Source of the DNA: Comamonadaceae bacterium
GTDB lineage: Bacteria; Pseudomonadota; Gammaproteobacteria; Burkholderiales; Burkholderiaceae_C
Direction: 5' to 3'
Length of the DNA stretch: 64,000 bases
Assembly: GCA_947375135.1 (NCBI GenBank)
Contig: CANCER010000004.1
Location: 62,001 to 126,000, forward strand
The notes under the pieces: model-generated
Databases searched by the model: none
The model's input: the letters and a program-made list of their open reading frames with translations, nothing else
What the model was told of the DNA's origin: nothing
In this document: positions 1-9,000 of the stretch, in pieces
Layout: the number at the start of each line of letters is the position of its first letter
Numbering within the stretch: the stretch's first letter is position 1
Translations under genes and position numbers: made by a program

Positions 1-804
1 CCATCGGCCCACAAGTCCCGCTGGGTTGTGGAGGATTGGCAGAAAAACCTGGGCGCAGCCGTCGAGATTTGCAGCTTCGAGCCTGCGACCGAAAAGCAGA
101 TTGCGCGCGCCCATCAGGCTGACTTTGTGCAAGGCATTCTGGGCTGCACGGTGGCCAATGGCTTTGGCAATCGCGATCAGGCGGTGGCGCAGTCCTTGCC
201 CTACACATCAGGCTCCATGCTGGCCGCCGCCGCGTATGCGGTACTGCACAAGGCGGTGGTGTGCTCACCGACCTCCGGCTTTCACCATGCCGGCTTCAGC
301 AACGCGTGGGGCTATTGCACTTTCAATGGTCTGATGGTCACGGCGCTTGCGCTCAAGGACGCGGGCTTGGTGAACAGGGTGGCGATTCTGGACTGCGACG
401 CGCACTACGGCGATGGCACCGACAGCATCATCCGCGCGCAGGGCATTGACTGGATAGTGCACCACACGCAGGGCCAGGACTTCTGGGATGCAGAAACTGC
501 GGCCAACGGCGCCTACGAGCGGTGGCTCTCTGCGGCCATATCCGAATGCCTGCACTGCGATCTGGTCCTTTACCAGGCCGGTGCCGACCCGCATATCGAT
601 GACCCGCTGGGACGCACGTTGACGACCGCGCAAATGCGGGAGCGTGACCGCACTGTATTTCAGCGGCTGGGGCATTTGCCCCTGGTATGGAACCTGGCTG
701 GTGGTTACCAGGTGGTGGAGGGGGATACCGAAGCCGAGCGGATTGAACCGGTGCTGGCATTGCACCGGGAGACCGCGCGGCTGCATTGCGAGATGTTCGG
801 ATAA
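1..804 (+). CDS. Histone deacetylase-superfamily hydrolase, 5'-truncated by the window edge
   Basis: This reading frame is open from the first base, so the N-terminus lies outside the window; the GTG at 28 is probably an internal valine. Members of the arginase/deacetylase fold are Zn-dependent amidohydrolases acting on acetylated lysines, acetylpolyamines or related amides. The family signatures are visible: a His-His pair in GFHHAG (about fragment residues 95-96), the metal-binding DCDAHYGDG (D133, H135), the second metal Asp in AGADPHIDDPLG (about D196), and a late LAGGYQ loop. The exact substrate cannot be read from the sequence. The protein has no signal peptide in the visible part and is presumably cytoplasmic. 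A small unknown gene follows 60 bp downstream. The family call is secure; the specific substrate is not. Confidence 0.85.
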   Translation, partial: PSAHKSRWVVEDWQKNLGAAVEICSFEPATEKQIARAHQADFVQGILGCTVANGFGNRDQAVAQSLPYTSGSMLAAAAYAVLHKAVVCSPTSGFHHAGFSNAWGYCTFNGLMVTALALKDAGLVNRVAILDCDAHYGDGTDSIIRAQGIDWIVHHTQGQDFWDAETAANGAYERWLSAAISECLHCDLVLYQAGADPHIDDPLGRTLTTAQMRERDRTVFQRLGHLPLVWNLAGGYQVVEGDTEAERIEPVLALHRETARLHCEMFG

Positions 805-864
805 CGGTGCGCTGGCTGGACGAGGTCAACGCACGCCATTTTTTTAACGACAGAAAGGGAATTT

Positions 865-1071
865 ATGAAAGCACGCATCACACACGCCGGTGACTTTATT
901 CGCGAGGTCGAACTCCTGCCCATTGCGGCCCAGCCGGGCAGTTTTCACCTGCAGTTCAGCAGCCAGTTGACGTCCGCCCGCAACCCCGAAGAGTGGCAAC
1001 GCAACTTCGGACTGATCCTCAAGACCCATGAACTCGAGGGGCTCAGGGATTTGATTGCTGCAGCGCTGTAA
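865..1071 (+). CDS. Small hypothetical protein (68 aa)
   Basis: A short gene starts at ATG 865 after a purine-rich ribosome-binding site (AGAAAGGGA, about 10 bases upstream). It encodes a soluble 68-residue protein with no signal peptide, cysteine or membrane segment. It contains an NPEEWQRNFG stretch and ends in an amphipathic LRDLIAAAL helix. I do not recognise the family. It follows the deacetylase-like gene on the same strand with a 60-bp gap, so the two may be co-transcribed. The good ribosome-binding site is the main argument that it is real. Confidence 0.6.
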   Translation: MKARITHAGDFIREVELLPIAAQPGSFHLQFSSQLTSARNPEEWQRNFGLILKTHELEGLRDLIAAAL

Positions 1072-1197
1072 TTTTCAGAGCGAAGGCGTTCATCCGTGCC
1101 CCTGCAGCGGGTGAACCTTCCGCGCTGTTGCCACGCTTCTGCCTGCCAGGCTCATGCAGTGAGCCCTGTGGCGCTTAGCATCCATTCAACGGGGGAT

Positions 1198-1226
1198 TTG
1201 TTCCAGATTGCGCTCCCCGATATACC
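1198..1226 (+). promoter_or_regulatory. Candidate sigma-70 promoter upstream of the DUF3293 gene
   Basis: TTGTTC at 1198-1203 and TATACC at 1221-1226 are separated by 17 bp and lie 50 bp before the ATG at 1276. The -35 matches consensus at 3 of 6 positions and the -10 at 4 of 6, so this is only a weak candidate. Confidence 0.3.
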
Positions 1227-1275
1227 GTCAAAGACGCAGCTGCATATGGTGTACGCTGGAATTTGAGAGGAAATC

Positions 1276-1737
1276 ATGAGTCAACAACCGATGGATAGAT
1301 CCGCCACTTCAACGCTTGCGCCCGCCCTGCTGCAGGCTTTTCGCGAGACACATTACAGGGTCAACACAGACCCGGCTGATCTGGAGCCACTGGTGCTTCG
1401 GGTTGGTGCAATGTCAACGCCGTTGGCCAACCTGCACAAGAAGTATGGTGTGGACTGCAGCGCCTATATCACTGCCTGCAACCCATGGAGCGTCAGTCTT
1501 CCAGACGCCGAAAACGCGAGCCGGCAGGAGAATTTACTGCGCGTTCTGAGGAGCCGCAGTTTGCGCTGGCTGGAGGGGATCGGGCAGCATCCTGACAACC
1601 AGTGGCCGGGCGAGCCCAGCGTGTTGATTTTGGGACTCTCGCTGGCAGCCGCTAAGGTGTTGGCGCAGGACTTCGCCCAAAACGCCTTTGTGTGGTCCGG
1701 GGCCGATGCCAGGCCGCAGTTGGTGCTGTTGCGATAA
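1276..1737 (+). CDS. DUF3293 family protein
   Basis: The 153-residue soluble protein starts at ATG 1276 behind a clear ribosome-binding site (GAGAGGAAA at about 1265). The opening HYRV stretch, the ITACNPWSV segment and the LGLSLAAAKVLAQDFAQNAFVW region near the end resemble proteins annotated as DUF3293, which are small cytoplasmic proteins of unknown function common in Proteobacteria. Length fits the family. No catalytic motif is evident. It stands alone between two non-coding stretches, the downstream one being the 392-bp spacer before the surface-protein cluster. Family recognition is from memory of its pattern and is moderately sure. Confidence 0.7.
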   Translation: MSQQPMDRSATSTLAPALLQAFRETHYRVNTDPADLEPLVLRVGAMSTPLANLHKKYGVDCSAYITACNPWSVSLPDAENASRQENLLRVLRSRSLRWLEGIGQHPDNQWPGEPSVLILGLSLAAAKVLAQDFAQNAFVWSGADARPQLVLLR

Positions 1738-2129
1738 AGGCGGGTCGTCGCTTTTTCAGACCTTGCGCTTTGTCCAAGCGCATGCCGTTTCTCGATTGGG
1801 CTGCGCCCGCATCCCGGCAACCCCCACCTAACCAAGGCAGGCTTCCCGCTTAGCCGGCCCTTCCGGTCGGAAGCATCCATTGCGAGAACATCTTGCGACG
1901 CAGCCGCCGCCATCGCAGGCCGTAGACGCGTTGGGTTCGGTTGGTTTGGGTTGGGATGTGTTGGGATCGGTTGGAACTTGTTGGCCTCTTCGTGAGCGCA
2001 ATCCCTATATTCAAACGCAGCAGGTCGAGTCCCTTCTGATGCAGCGTTCACCAGTTGCAATGACCCGCTAGTCCTGGTCGTTGCACGGCGGTGCGTGCGC
2101 GGCCTTGCCTTTATAAATCGCGAGGAAAT
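1738..2129. other. 392-bp non-coding spacer before the surface-protein cluster
   Basis: No convincing gene lies here on either strand. The first half is C-rich and unremarkable. The middle holds the phased TTGG array (1931-1984). The last 60 bases hold a TTATAAA stretch at about 2111-2117 close to the ribosome-binding site of gene A. I could not pair that stretch with a convincing -35 element. Confidence 0.6.
1931..1984 (+). repeat. 10-bp-phased TTGG array
   Basis: Six TTGG tetramers begin at exactly 1931, 1941, 1951, 1961, 1971 and 1981, so every unit starts one helical turn after the previous one. The units are TTGGGTTCGG, TTGGTTTGGG, TTGGGATGTG, TTGGGATCGG, TTGGAACTTG and a last TTGG. The array ends 145 bp before the ATG of gene A. 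It may be an iterated protein-binding site or a degenerate simple repeat; the phasing is observed, the role is unknown. Confidence 0.7.
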
Positions 2130-2744
2130 ATGCCATCTAAGAATGCAAATTATCTATACCGGATAGGGGTGTGTATCGGTGCGGCCTTGTTAGTGCTTTG
2201 CCAACACGCGACGGCGCAGGTCGCTGAACCGGTGACAGGAAAATCCCAGACTGCGGTGGAGGCCAAGTTGACGCAGTGGCGGGTTGTCATGGACAACAAA
2301 AAGGGTGAGACCTTTGCAGACGCAAAGAGTGTGTTGCCCGGCGATGTTATTGAGTACCGATCGACCTATAGCAATGTCAGCAAGAAAACGGTGAAGTCGC
2401 TCGTCGTGGTGCTTCCGTTGCCCGAGGGCTTTGAATATGTGACGGGCAGCAGCAAGCCTGCCGGGTCGGTGGTCCAGGCCGCCACCAGCGACGGACGCTA
2501 CGCGGACCTACCCCTGCTGCGTACGGTCAAGGACAAGGATGGTCAGTCTCAAACCGAGCGCGTACCCAACGCCGACTATCGATCACTGCGCTGGGCCATA
2601 GGCGATCTGCTGCCCGGCAACAGCTTTGAGATCAAGGCACGTGCCCGGGTCGGATCCACCCCAAGCGAGTCAGAGCCCCAGGCCGTGCTGGCCCCTTCCA
2701 AAGCCAGCGGGATTCCGACCGCCGTTTCGGTGGCTCGGCAGTGA
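2130..2744 (+). CDS. Surface cluster gene A: small exported DUF11-like single-domain protein
   Basis: A 204-residue protein is predicted from ATG 2130, chosen because GAGGA at 2122-2126 sits just upstream; an in-frame ATG at 2091 lacks such a site and would bury the signal peptide. Residues 1-30 form a signal peptide (core GVCIGAALLVLC, cleavage near ATAQ). The mature part is a single domain of the DUF11 or conserved-repeat type, with LPGDVIEYRSTYSN near its start and PLPEGFEYVTGS in the middle. Such domains are beta-sandwich modules of bacterial surface proteins. It opens a run of six secreted genes on one strand, 96 bp ahead of gene B. It could be a stand-alone subunit or accessory of the larger proteins. 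The export call is firm; the role is inferred. Confidence 0.75.
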   Translation: MPSKNANYLYRIGVCIGAALLVLCQHATAQVAEPVTGKSQTAVEAKLTQWRVVMDNKKGETFADAKSVLPGDVIEYRSTYSNVSKKTVKSLVVVLPLPEGFEYVTGSSKPAGSVVQAATSDGRYADLPLLRTVKDKDGQSQTERVPNADYRSLRWAIGDLLPGNSFEIKARARVGSTPSESEPQAVLAPSKASGIPTAVSVARQ

Positions 2745-2840
2745 CCAAGTTGCAATCGTGCCCATCCATGGACGCCAGGTTATCCGGAGACATTCGACCT
2801 GCGTCAGATTTTTATCCCCCACTTGAGGAAGTACTCAAAA

Positions 2841-5800
2841 ATGAAAAGATATGACTTCGCCCGGGGTTTTGGTCTGAAAAGACTCAAAACACTGATTGCG
2901 GCCGCCGGACTCGGTGTTGCTATTGGAGTGGGGGGCTATTCCCTCGCTGCATTCGCGGCAACGCCTCCTGCAAATACAGCGATATCGAACGTGACAACGG
3001 CCAGTTATCTGGACGGAAACGGCGTACAGCAAACGACGCTCTCCAATATTGTCCAGACCATCATCCAGCAGGTGTACAGCTTTTCGTTGACACCGCCAAC
3101 GCCGGGTACAACGACTCCGTTGTCCGGCTATTCCAAGTCCGGCGCGCCGGGTTCCACCGTGTACGCGCAGTACACGATTACCAACACGGGTAACGGCACC
3201 GATACGTTCACCATCGCGGCGTCGGGTGCAAGTTTCAGCGCGGTTGCGGTCTATCCCGATGCAACCTCCAGCGGGCAGCCCAGCAGTTCCACCCCCATCA
3301 GCGGACCGGTCACCGTGGCAGGTGGCGGCAGCTACTCGTTTGTTGTGGCGTACACCATACCGGCCTCTGCTTCCGGTATCTGGAGTAACCCCGGTACCGT
3401 GACGGTGACGGGTGGCAGTGCCGCAGGGAATTACACGAATGCCAGCCTGACGCGCACGGACACCATCACTGCGACGGCGAATGCGGCCTTCTCGGTGAAC
3501 ACCGCGCTTGCACTGCCGCCCATAGGCATGTCCGCACCCAGTGGTGCGACTGCGCCAAGCAGTGGCAAGGTGGGAACCTACACGGTGTACACCATCAGCT
3601 ACGTCAACAACGGCGGCACTGCCGGACCGGTCTATATCAAAGACCAGCTCCCGGCAGGTTTCACCTACGTGACTGGCACGGGTACCTGGAGCGGAGCAAT
3701 CGGCACCGTCCTGAATGAGGCGGATACGGGCAACCCTTCCGGCATTTCATACAAGGTGGGTTCGTACAGCGCTGGAACCGGCACCCTGGTTGAAGCGGTC
3801 GTACAGAACGTCCTTCCCGGTCAGAGTGGCACGGTGAGCTTCCAGGTGTTGGCATCGGCCGGAACTGCCGGCGCGAACACGCTGGTGGGTACCAGCACCA
3901 CCAACAACACAGCGGCCTACACCACCGCAGTGCTCACAGGCACTTCCTGCACGGGCGCCACCACCAACTTCACCGTCGCAAACTGCAATGGCTCCACGAC
4001 CGTGGCAACCAACGCGGCTCCCTTCACGGTGTTGGCAACACGCGGCGTGATCATGACGGGGTCTGGCGACGGCGGCGCTGTTGCAGGCACCAGCGGCGTG
4101 GACACCACGGCAGCCAGCGGTGGCAATGCTGCGGGCAATGGGACGGGGGACATCGTGTCCGTCACCAGCGGTGTGCCAGGCGGCGCAAACCGTTACAGCT
4201 TCAAGGTGTACAACAAGGGCAATGACACGGACACCTTCCTGCTGGGCATTAGCGCAGCGACAGGTACCAACACATTCCCCGTTGGCACGACCTTCAGCTG
4301 GTTCCAGTCGGACGGAGTGACACCGTTGCAGGCCACAGCCGGCAAGTCCGGTGTGGACACGGGCCCCTTGGCCGCAGGTGCCAACACGACAGTGGTCTTG
4401 CAGGTTGTGGTGCCTGCAGCAACTGCAGCGCCACAAACCGGTTCTCCGCTGTATACGGCAACCGTTCAGGCGACCTCGGTGAATGAGTCGTCGATCGAAG
4501 ACGGTGCCAAGGCCCAGTTGCAAAACCTCAGCGCGGGCTTTGTTGACCTGACCCAAACGTCCACTTCGGGTACTGCGGGTCTCGACCAGGGGCCTGGCAG
4601 CACGGCGATTGTGCAAGCCATTGCGGTGACTGCGGGCGCTGCAGGCAACAACTCGACCGCTGCTGTAGGTCCAACGCCTGCCCCTGCCCCCTCCGCGATG
4701 GGCAGTGCTGTGTTCCCCTTGATCGTGACCAACAACGATACCGGTGCTTTGACCTTCAACCTGTCCTCCAGTTTCACCAACAACTTCCCGGGCACGTTGC
4801 CCGCAGGCTGGACGGTGGACTTCTATACCGATGCGGCTGCCACCACCCTGGCAGCGGGCACAGCGGGTGCGCGCACGACGGGTTCGGTTGCGGCGGGCTC
4901 GAGCACCACGGTGTACGCGAAGGTGACCCCGGCATCGAACACGGCAGCTGGTACGTTTGATATCTATTTCCAGGCAAAGTCGACAAGCAATGCGTCCAGC
5001 GGCGCGCTGGTCAGCGATTACCTGCGTGACCAGGTAGTGGTGGCTGCTGCCGGCGCGCTCGGTATGAACCTGGGCGGAAGTGGATCCTTGCAGGCCAGCC
5101 CTGGCGGCTCTGCCACCTTTTCGCACAATCTGTTGAACACCGGCACCGGTACTTGCGGCTCGCTCACGAGCGACGCAACCAAGCTGACTCTGTCGGTGAC
5201 CGGGCTGCCCGCCGGCTGGACTTACTCGGTCTATCTGGACACCGGCACTATCGGTGTGGTGGATGGCGAGAGCCCCCTGACTGGCACCGGTACAGGCGGA
5301 TCGAGTCCCTACAAGATCGGCATGCTGGCAGCAGGCACGAACCAGCCTTTGCTGCTGCGCGTATTCCCACCAGCCAATGCATCGGTCGGTGACAGGGCAA
5401 CTGCCACGATCACCGTGACGGACCCCAACAGCCCGGGATGCGGCTTCAGCATGGTGACTGATTCGACCACCGTGGTGGCAACGGGTCAGTTGCAGGTGGT
5501 CAAGTACCAGGCCATCTCCAGCGGTGCCTGCGGCACCTGGACTGAGCCCAACTGGTCGAGCAGCAACGCAACGGCCAAGCCCGGCGATTGCCTGATGTTC
5601 AAGGCCGTAGCAACCAATGTCGGCACCACCAGTTCCACCAATGTGAGCCTGAGTGATGCCGTGGGGGCCTACACCACATGGGCTGCAACCCAACCTGCGG
5701 CTGGCATTGCCTGTGCGTCCACGGGCACCGGCAGTCCTGTCTTGAGCACAGTGGCCAGTGGTGCCCCTGCCGGGACGACGTTTAGCTGTGGTGCCGCGAC

Positions 5801-5855
5801 CCTCCCGCCCGGCGGCACGCTGACGCTGCGTTTTGCCGAGCAGATCAACCCGTAA
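2841..5855 (+). CDS. Surface cluster gene B: large exported repetitive protein with DUF11/NEW3-like domains
   Basis: The start is taken at ATG 2841, because TGAGGAAG at 2824-2831 is well placed for it; a TTG at 2823 in the same frame would overlap that site. The product has 1004 residues, with a signal peptide of about 39 residues ending LAAFA. The mature chain is Thr/Ser/Gly/Ala-rich and consists of beta-sandwich repeats of the type TITNTGNGTDTFT (NEW3/DUF11-like), including a GPVYIKDQLPAGFTYVTG segment. The last 120 residues form a separate domain with LQVVKYQAISSG, AKPGDCLMF and a closing LPPGGTLTLRFAEQINP. A similar arrangement ends gene D. No membrane anchor, sortase motif or barrel is visible, so surface attachment must come from a partner. 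Function is unknown; a structural or adhesive role is inferred. Confidence 0.75.
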   Translation: MKRYDFARGFGLKRLKTLIAAAGLGVAIGVGGYSLAAFAATPPANTAISNVTTASYLDGNGVQQTTLSNIVQTIIQQVYSFSLTPPTPGTTTPLSGYSKSGAPGSTVYAQYTITNTGNGTDTFTIAASGASFSAVAVYPDATSSGQPSSSTPISGPVTVAGGGSYSFVVAYTIPASASGIWSNPGTVTVTGGSAAGNYTNASLTRTDTITATANAAFSVNTALALPPIGMSAPSGATAPSSGKVGTYTVYTISYVNNGGTAGPVYIKDQLPAGFTYVTGTGTWSGAIGTVLNEADTGNPSGISYKVGSYSAGTGTLVEAVVQNVLPGQSGTVSFQVLASAGTAGANTLVGTSTTNNTAAYTTAVLTGTSCTGATTNFTVANCNGSTTVATNAAPFTVLATRGVIMTGSGDGGAVAGTSGVDTTAASGGNAAGNGTGDIVSVTSGVPGGANRYSFKVYNKGNDTDTFLLGISAATGTNTFPVGTTFSWFQSDGVTPLQATAGKSGVDTGPLAAGANTTVVLQVVVPAATAAPQTGSPLYTATVQATSVNESSIEDGAKAQLQNLSAGFVDLTQTSTSGTAGLDQGPGSTAIVQAIAVTAGAAGNNSTAAVGPTPAPAPSAMGSAVFPLIVTNNDTGALTFNLSSSFTNNFPGTLPAGWTVDFYTDAAATTLAAGTAGARTTGSVAAGSSTTVYAKVTPASNTAAGTFDIYFQAKSTSNASSGALVSDYLRDQVVVAAAGALGMNLGGSGSLQASPGGSATFSHNLLNTGTGTCGSLTSDATKLTLSVTGLPAGWTYSVYLDTGTIGVVDGESPLTGTGTGGSSPYKIGMLAAGTNQPLLLRVFPPANASVGDRATATITVTDPNSPGCGFSMVTDSTTVVATGQLQVVKYQAISSGACGTWTEPNWSSSNATAKPGDCLMFKAVATNVGTTSSTNVSLSDAVGAYTTWAATQPAAGIACASTGTGSPVLSTVASGAPAGTTFSCGAATLPPGGTLTLRFAEQINP

Positions 5856-5880
5856 GAAGCCCTGTGGATTGAGTGAGAAA

Positions 5881-5956
5881 TGCCCCTCGCAAGAGGGGGC
5901 AGCGGGGTGCATACACCCCGCCTTTACAAAGGCTTTGTGGGAGGCCTTTGTAAAGG
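5881..5956. repeat. Cluster of three inverted repeats between genes B and C
   Basis: Three adjacent hairpins occupy the B-C gap. The first pairs TGCCCCTC (5881-5888) with GAGGGGGCA (5893-5901, one bulged G). The second is a perfect 8-bp stem, GCGGGGTG (5902-5909) with CACCCCGC (5914-5921), around a 4-base loop. The third is a perfect 13-bp stem, CCTTTACAAAGGC (5921-5933) with GCCTTTGTAAAGG (5944-5956), around a 10-base loop. No U-tract follows directly, so this is not a textbook terminator. It may attenuate or protect mRNA, or be a dispersed palindrome. Confidence 0.75.
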
Positions 5957-6033
5957 TGATGAATCGCGATGTGTGGATTCAAAACGCGTTCAATTTCAAA
6001 TCGCTGTGCGAGATTTTTTAATCAAAAAATATA

Positions 6034-9000
6034 ATGGCCCCAAGGTTGGTTCCCGGCTTATCGCGATGCAACTTGCTGCGCCATGTCTGTGCGTTCTGGA
6101 TGCTGCGTTCACAGGTTGTGTGGTGCATCCTGTTTGCCGCATTTGCCGCATTCGCCGGGTCTGCTCAGGCCTTCACGCTGGCTGCCGGATCCACCATCGG
6201 TACGCGGGCCTGGGCCCAGTACCAGATGGTCGATGACATTGCGCCACAGCGCCTGTACTCGAACACGGTTCAGGTCACCATTGCCGCTGTTGAGAGCATC
6301 ACTTTGTCGGGTGCGTCACGGTTCAAGGCGCAGGCCGGCGAGGTGGTCGCCATTCCGTACCTTCTGACCAACACGGGCAATACCCCGTCTCAAATCAATT
6401 TGAGTGCAACCAATGGTGGTGCGGGTTGCGGTGCGCGCGCTGTGGATCTTTCGGGCCTGTACTTTGTACTGGACACCAACAACAATGGCACGCAGGACAG
6501 CAACGAGCCCGCAGTGGCCTCCATTCGCCTGGACACCGGACAAGTCGCCACGGTCCTGCTGGTGGGCACGGCGTCCCAGGTCAGTACGGGGACCGGCTGC
6601 CTTGCTGTTGGCGCGGTGACCGTCTCCCAGTCGTTTGCGGCCAACACGAACACCACCTTGCTGGTAGACAACGGGGCGGCCTTAAGCATCACCAGTACGG
6701 CAAGTTACAGCGGCTACCTCACCACCGGTAGCACCATTGGCTACACCGTTCGTGCCCTGAACAAGGGCGTGCAGAGCGCCAGCCCGGCCGCAACCGATGC
6801 TGCCAGCGTGCCGACGACCATCCGGGTCAATGGTGTGGCCCAGCGCGTTCTTCTGCTGCGCAATCCGGTGCCGCCCGGCACCACCTATGTTGGCGGATCG
6901 ATCCGCAGTGGCATTCCCAACGCCCTCAAACTCTTTCGCTTTCCGGGCGATCCCCCGTTCAACTACCGGACGGTGGATGACGCAATGGCTATAGAAGTTG
7001 CTGTGGCCGAGGTGGCGCCGGATTCCATGGTTCCGGGAGGAGCGATGGACATGGGCTTTAGCGTGCGGGTCTCGTCCACCGCGAACAGCGCCATCAACAG
7101 CCAGGGCCAGGCCCACTATTTCGACGGCAATGCAGACGCAACGTCCCTTGGCAACGCAGTGAGCCTTCCTGTGGCCAACCAGCGCATCGGCGTGGCGCTG
7201 GCCGCAGGTGCGACCGTGCCGCAGTCTGCCGCCACCGGCAAGGTGCATATGACCGCAGTGGTGAAGAATTACAGCAGTACCTTTCTGTACGACGTGCAGG
7301 TTCACCACCCCGTGGAATCCAACGCGGGTCCGGGTAGCTACACCCCATCGTCGTCACCGGGCGCGGGCCAGTACAGCGTGGTGGCCGGCTCGATGGCGAT
7401 CACCCAGGTCAGCGGCAGTTTGAGCAAGCCGGTACCCAATGCCGCGTTTGATGGGCGCGCCGGTGGCAGCGACGGGCTTTTCGGTCAAGCGGTCGAGATG
7501 GGCCCCGGGGGCAGCATCACGGTTGAATATGATTTGCTCATCAACTTCACCGGCTGGAGTGCAGCCCGAACCACGCAGGCAACTGCCTCTGCCGCACGGG
7601 TCAGTGGTGCAGCGCTTGCGTTGTCGGACCTGTCGGAAAACGGCACCGATCCGGACCCCACCAGCGCGGGACCGCAGAACAGCAATGCGCCCACCCGCAT
7701 TGAGCCCATGCAGATGCTGTCGCTGCAAGAGACGGTCGACTCGCTGACACGTGTGGGCAATGGTCAGTTTGACGTGACCTACCTGATTACCGTCAGCAAT
7801 GTGGGACAGACTGTTGCGCCCAAGGTTCGGCTGGTAGACAACCTGGCTTGTGCCCTGTCCAATGCGGGCGTCCAGAGCTGGACGCTGACTGCAACGCCCA
7901 CCACCTCCCGGAGCCTGTTGCTTGCGTCCGGTGCCTTTACGGGCAACGCAGCGTGCAACACGGCTGTTGATCCTTCTACGGGCGTGCCGCTCGCGGCAGC
8001 CCTGTCGCTGACCGATGGCACGCGCGATCTGGCCGCAGGACAGACGGAACAAATTCGCTTCACCGTGCGTGTCACGACCCGCAATACGCTCACGGTCGTT
8101 ACGAATACAGTCCATGCGGCGTCGCTGGCCAGCGATACCGGTTTGGTCGTGGCCGGTACCACCACCAGCGCGCTTTCCATGTTGGCGGATCCGCAGGGCA
8201 TCGTCTACGACAGCTCGACGCGACAGCCCCTTGCCGGTGTACTTGTGACGCTCTCGCGGGGCGCTTGCAGCGCGGGGTCTACTTCTGCCATCCGTCCGGC
8301 CGAGGTCTATAACAGCGAGCTGCCCATCTACACATTCAACGCCGACGGCACGCTGAGCATGAAGACCGACGCGACGGGGCAGTACCAGTTCTACTGGCAA
8401 ATACCGCCGATTGCGAACCTGTGCAGCTACTCCATCAGCGTAGCCCCACCCCCCGGGTATGTGAATTCGATCAAGTACCCATCCCAGAGTGCCAGCTTCA
8501 CAAGCTGTGGCACCGTTGCTTCCAAAGCGACCGCGCCGCAAGCGGGTGACCCAACGACCTGGTATGCAAGTTTTGTATCGGGCTTTAATCCGGCATCCGG
8601 CTCGGTGTGCGAAGTGGTACACAACAACATCCCGCTGGACCCGATCAGTTCGAGCATGCTGTTGCTGCAAAAGGAGGGGGACAAGCGCATCGCCGAGTTC
8701 GGAGACTTTCTGGACTATCGGCTCACACTCACGAACCGCTCCGGTTCCCCGCTGGCGGGGGTCTCCCTGCAGGACGTGTTGCCAGCCGGGCTGGCCTACG
8801 TACCCGACAGCACGCTGCTCAATGGCGTGCGCGCTGCCAACCCGTCCGGTGGCGTCGCCGGCAAAGGGCCGACACTAAATTTCAACTATCCGGCCTACCG
8901 TCTGGCAGCCAATGCCAGCGTCGTGGTCCAGTACCGGGTGCGCATCGGCGTGGGTGCGCCCACCGAGGGCGATGTCATCAACCGTGCCACCGGGCATGCG

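Noticed and set aside
3747..5912. A 721-codon minus-strand frame opposite gene B
   Set aside because: Same reason: the codon bias of gene B leaves the opposite strand free of stops, and no domain or ribosome-binding site supports it.
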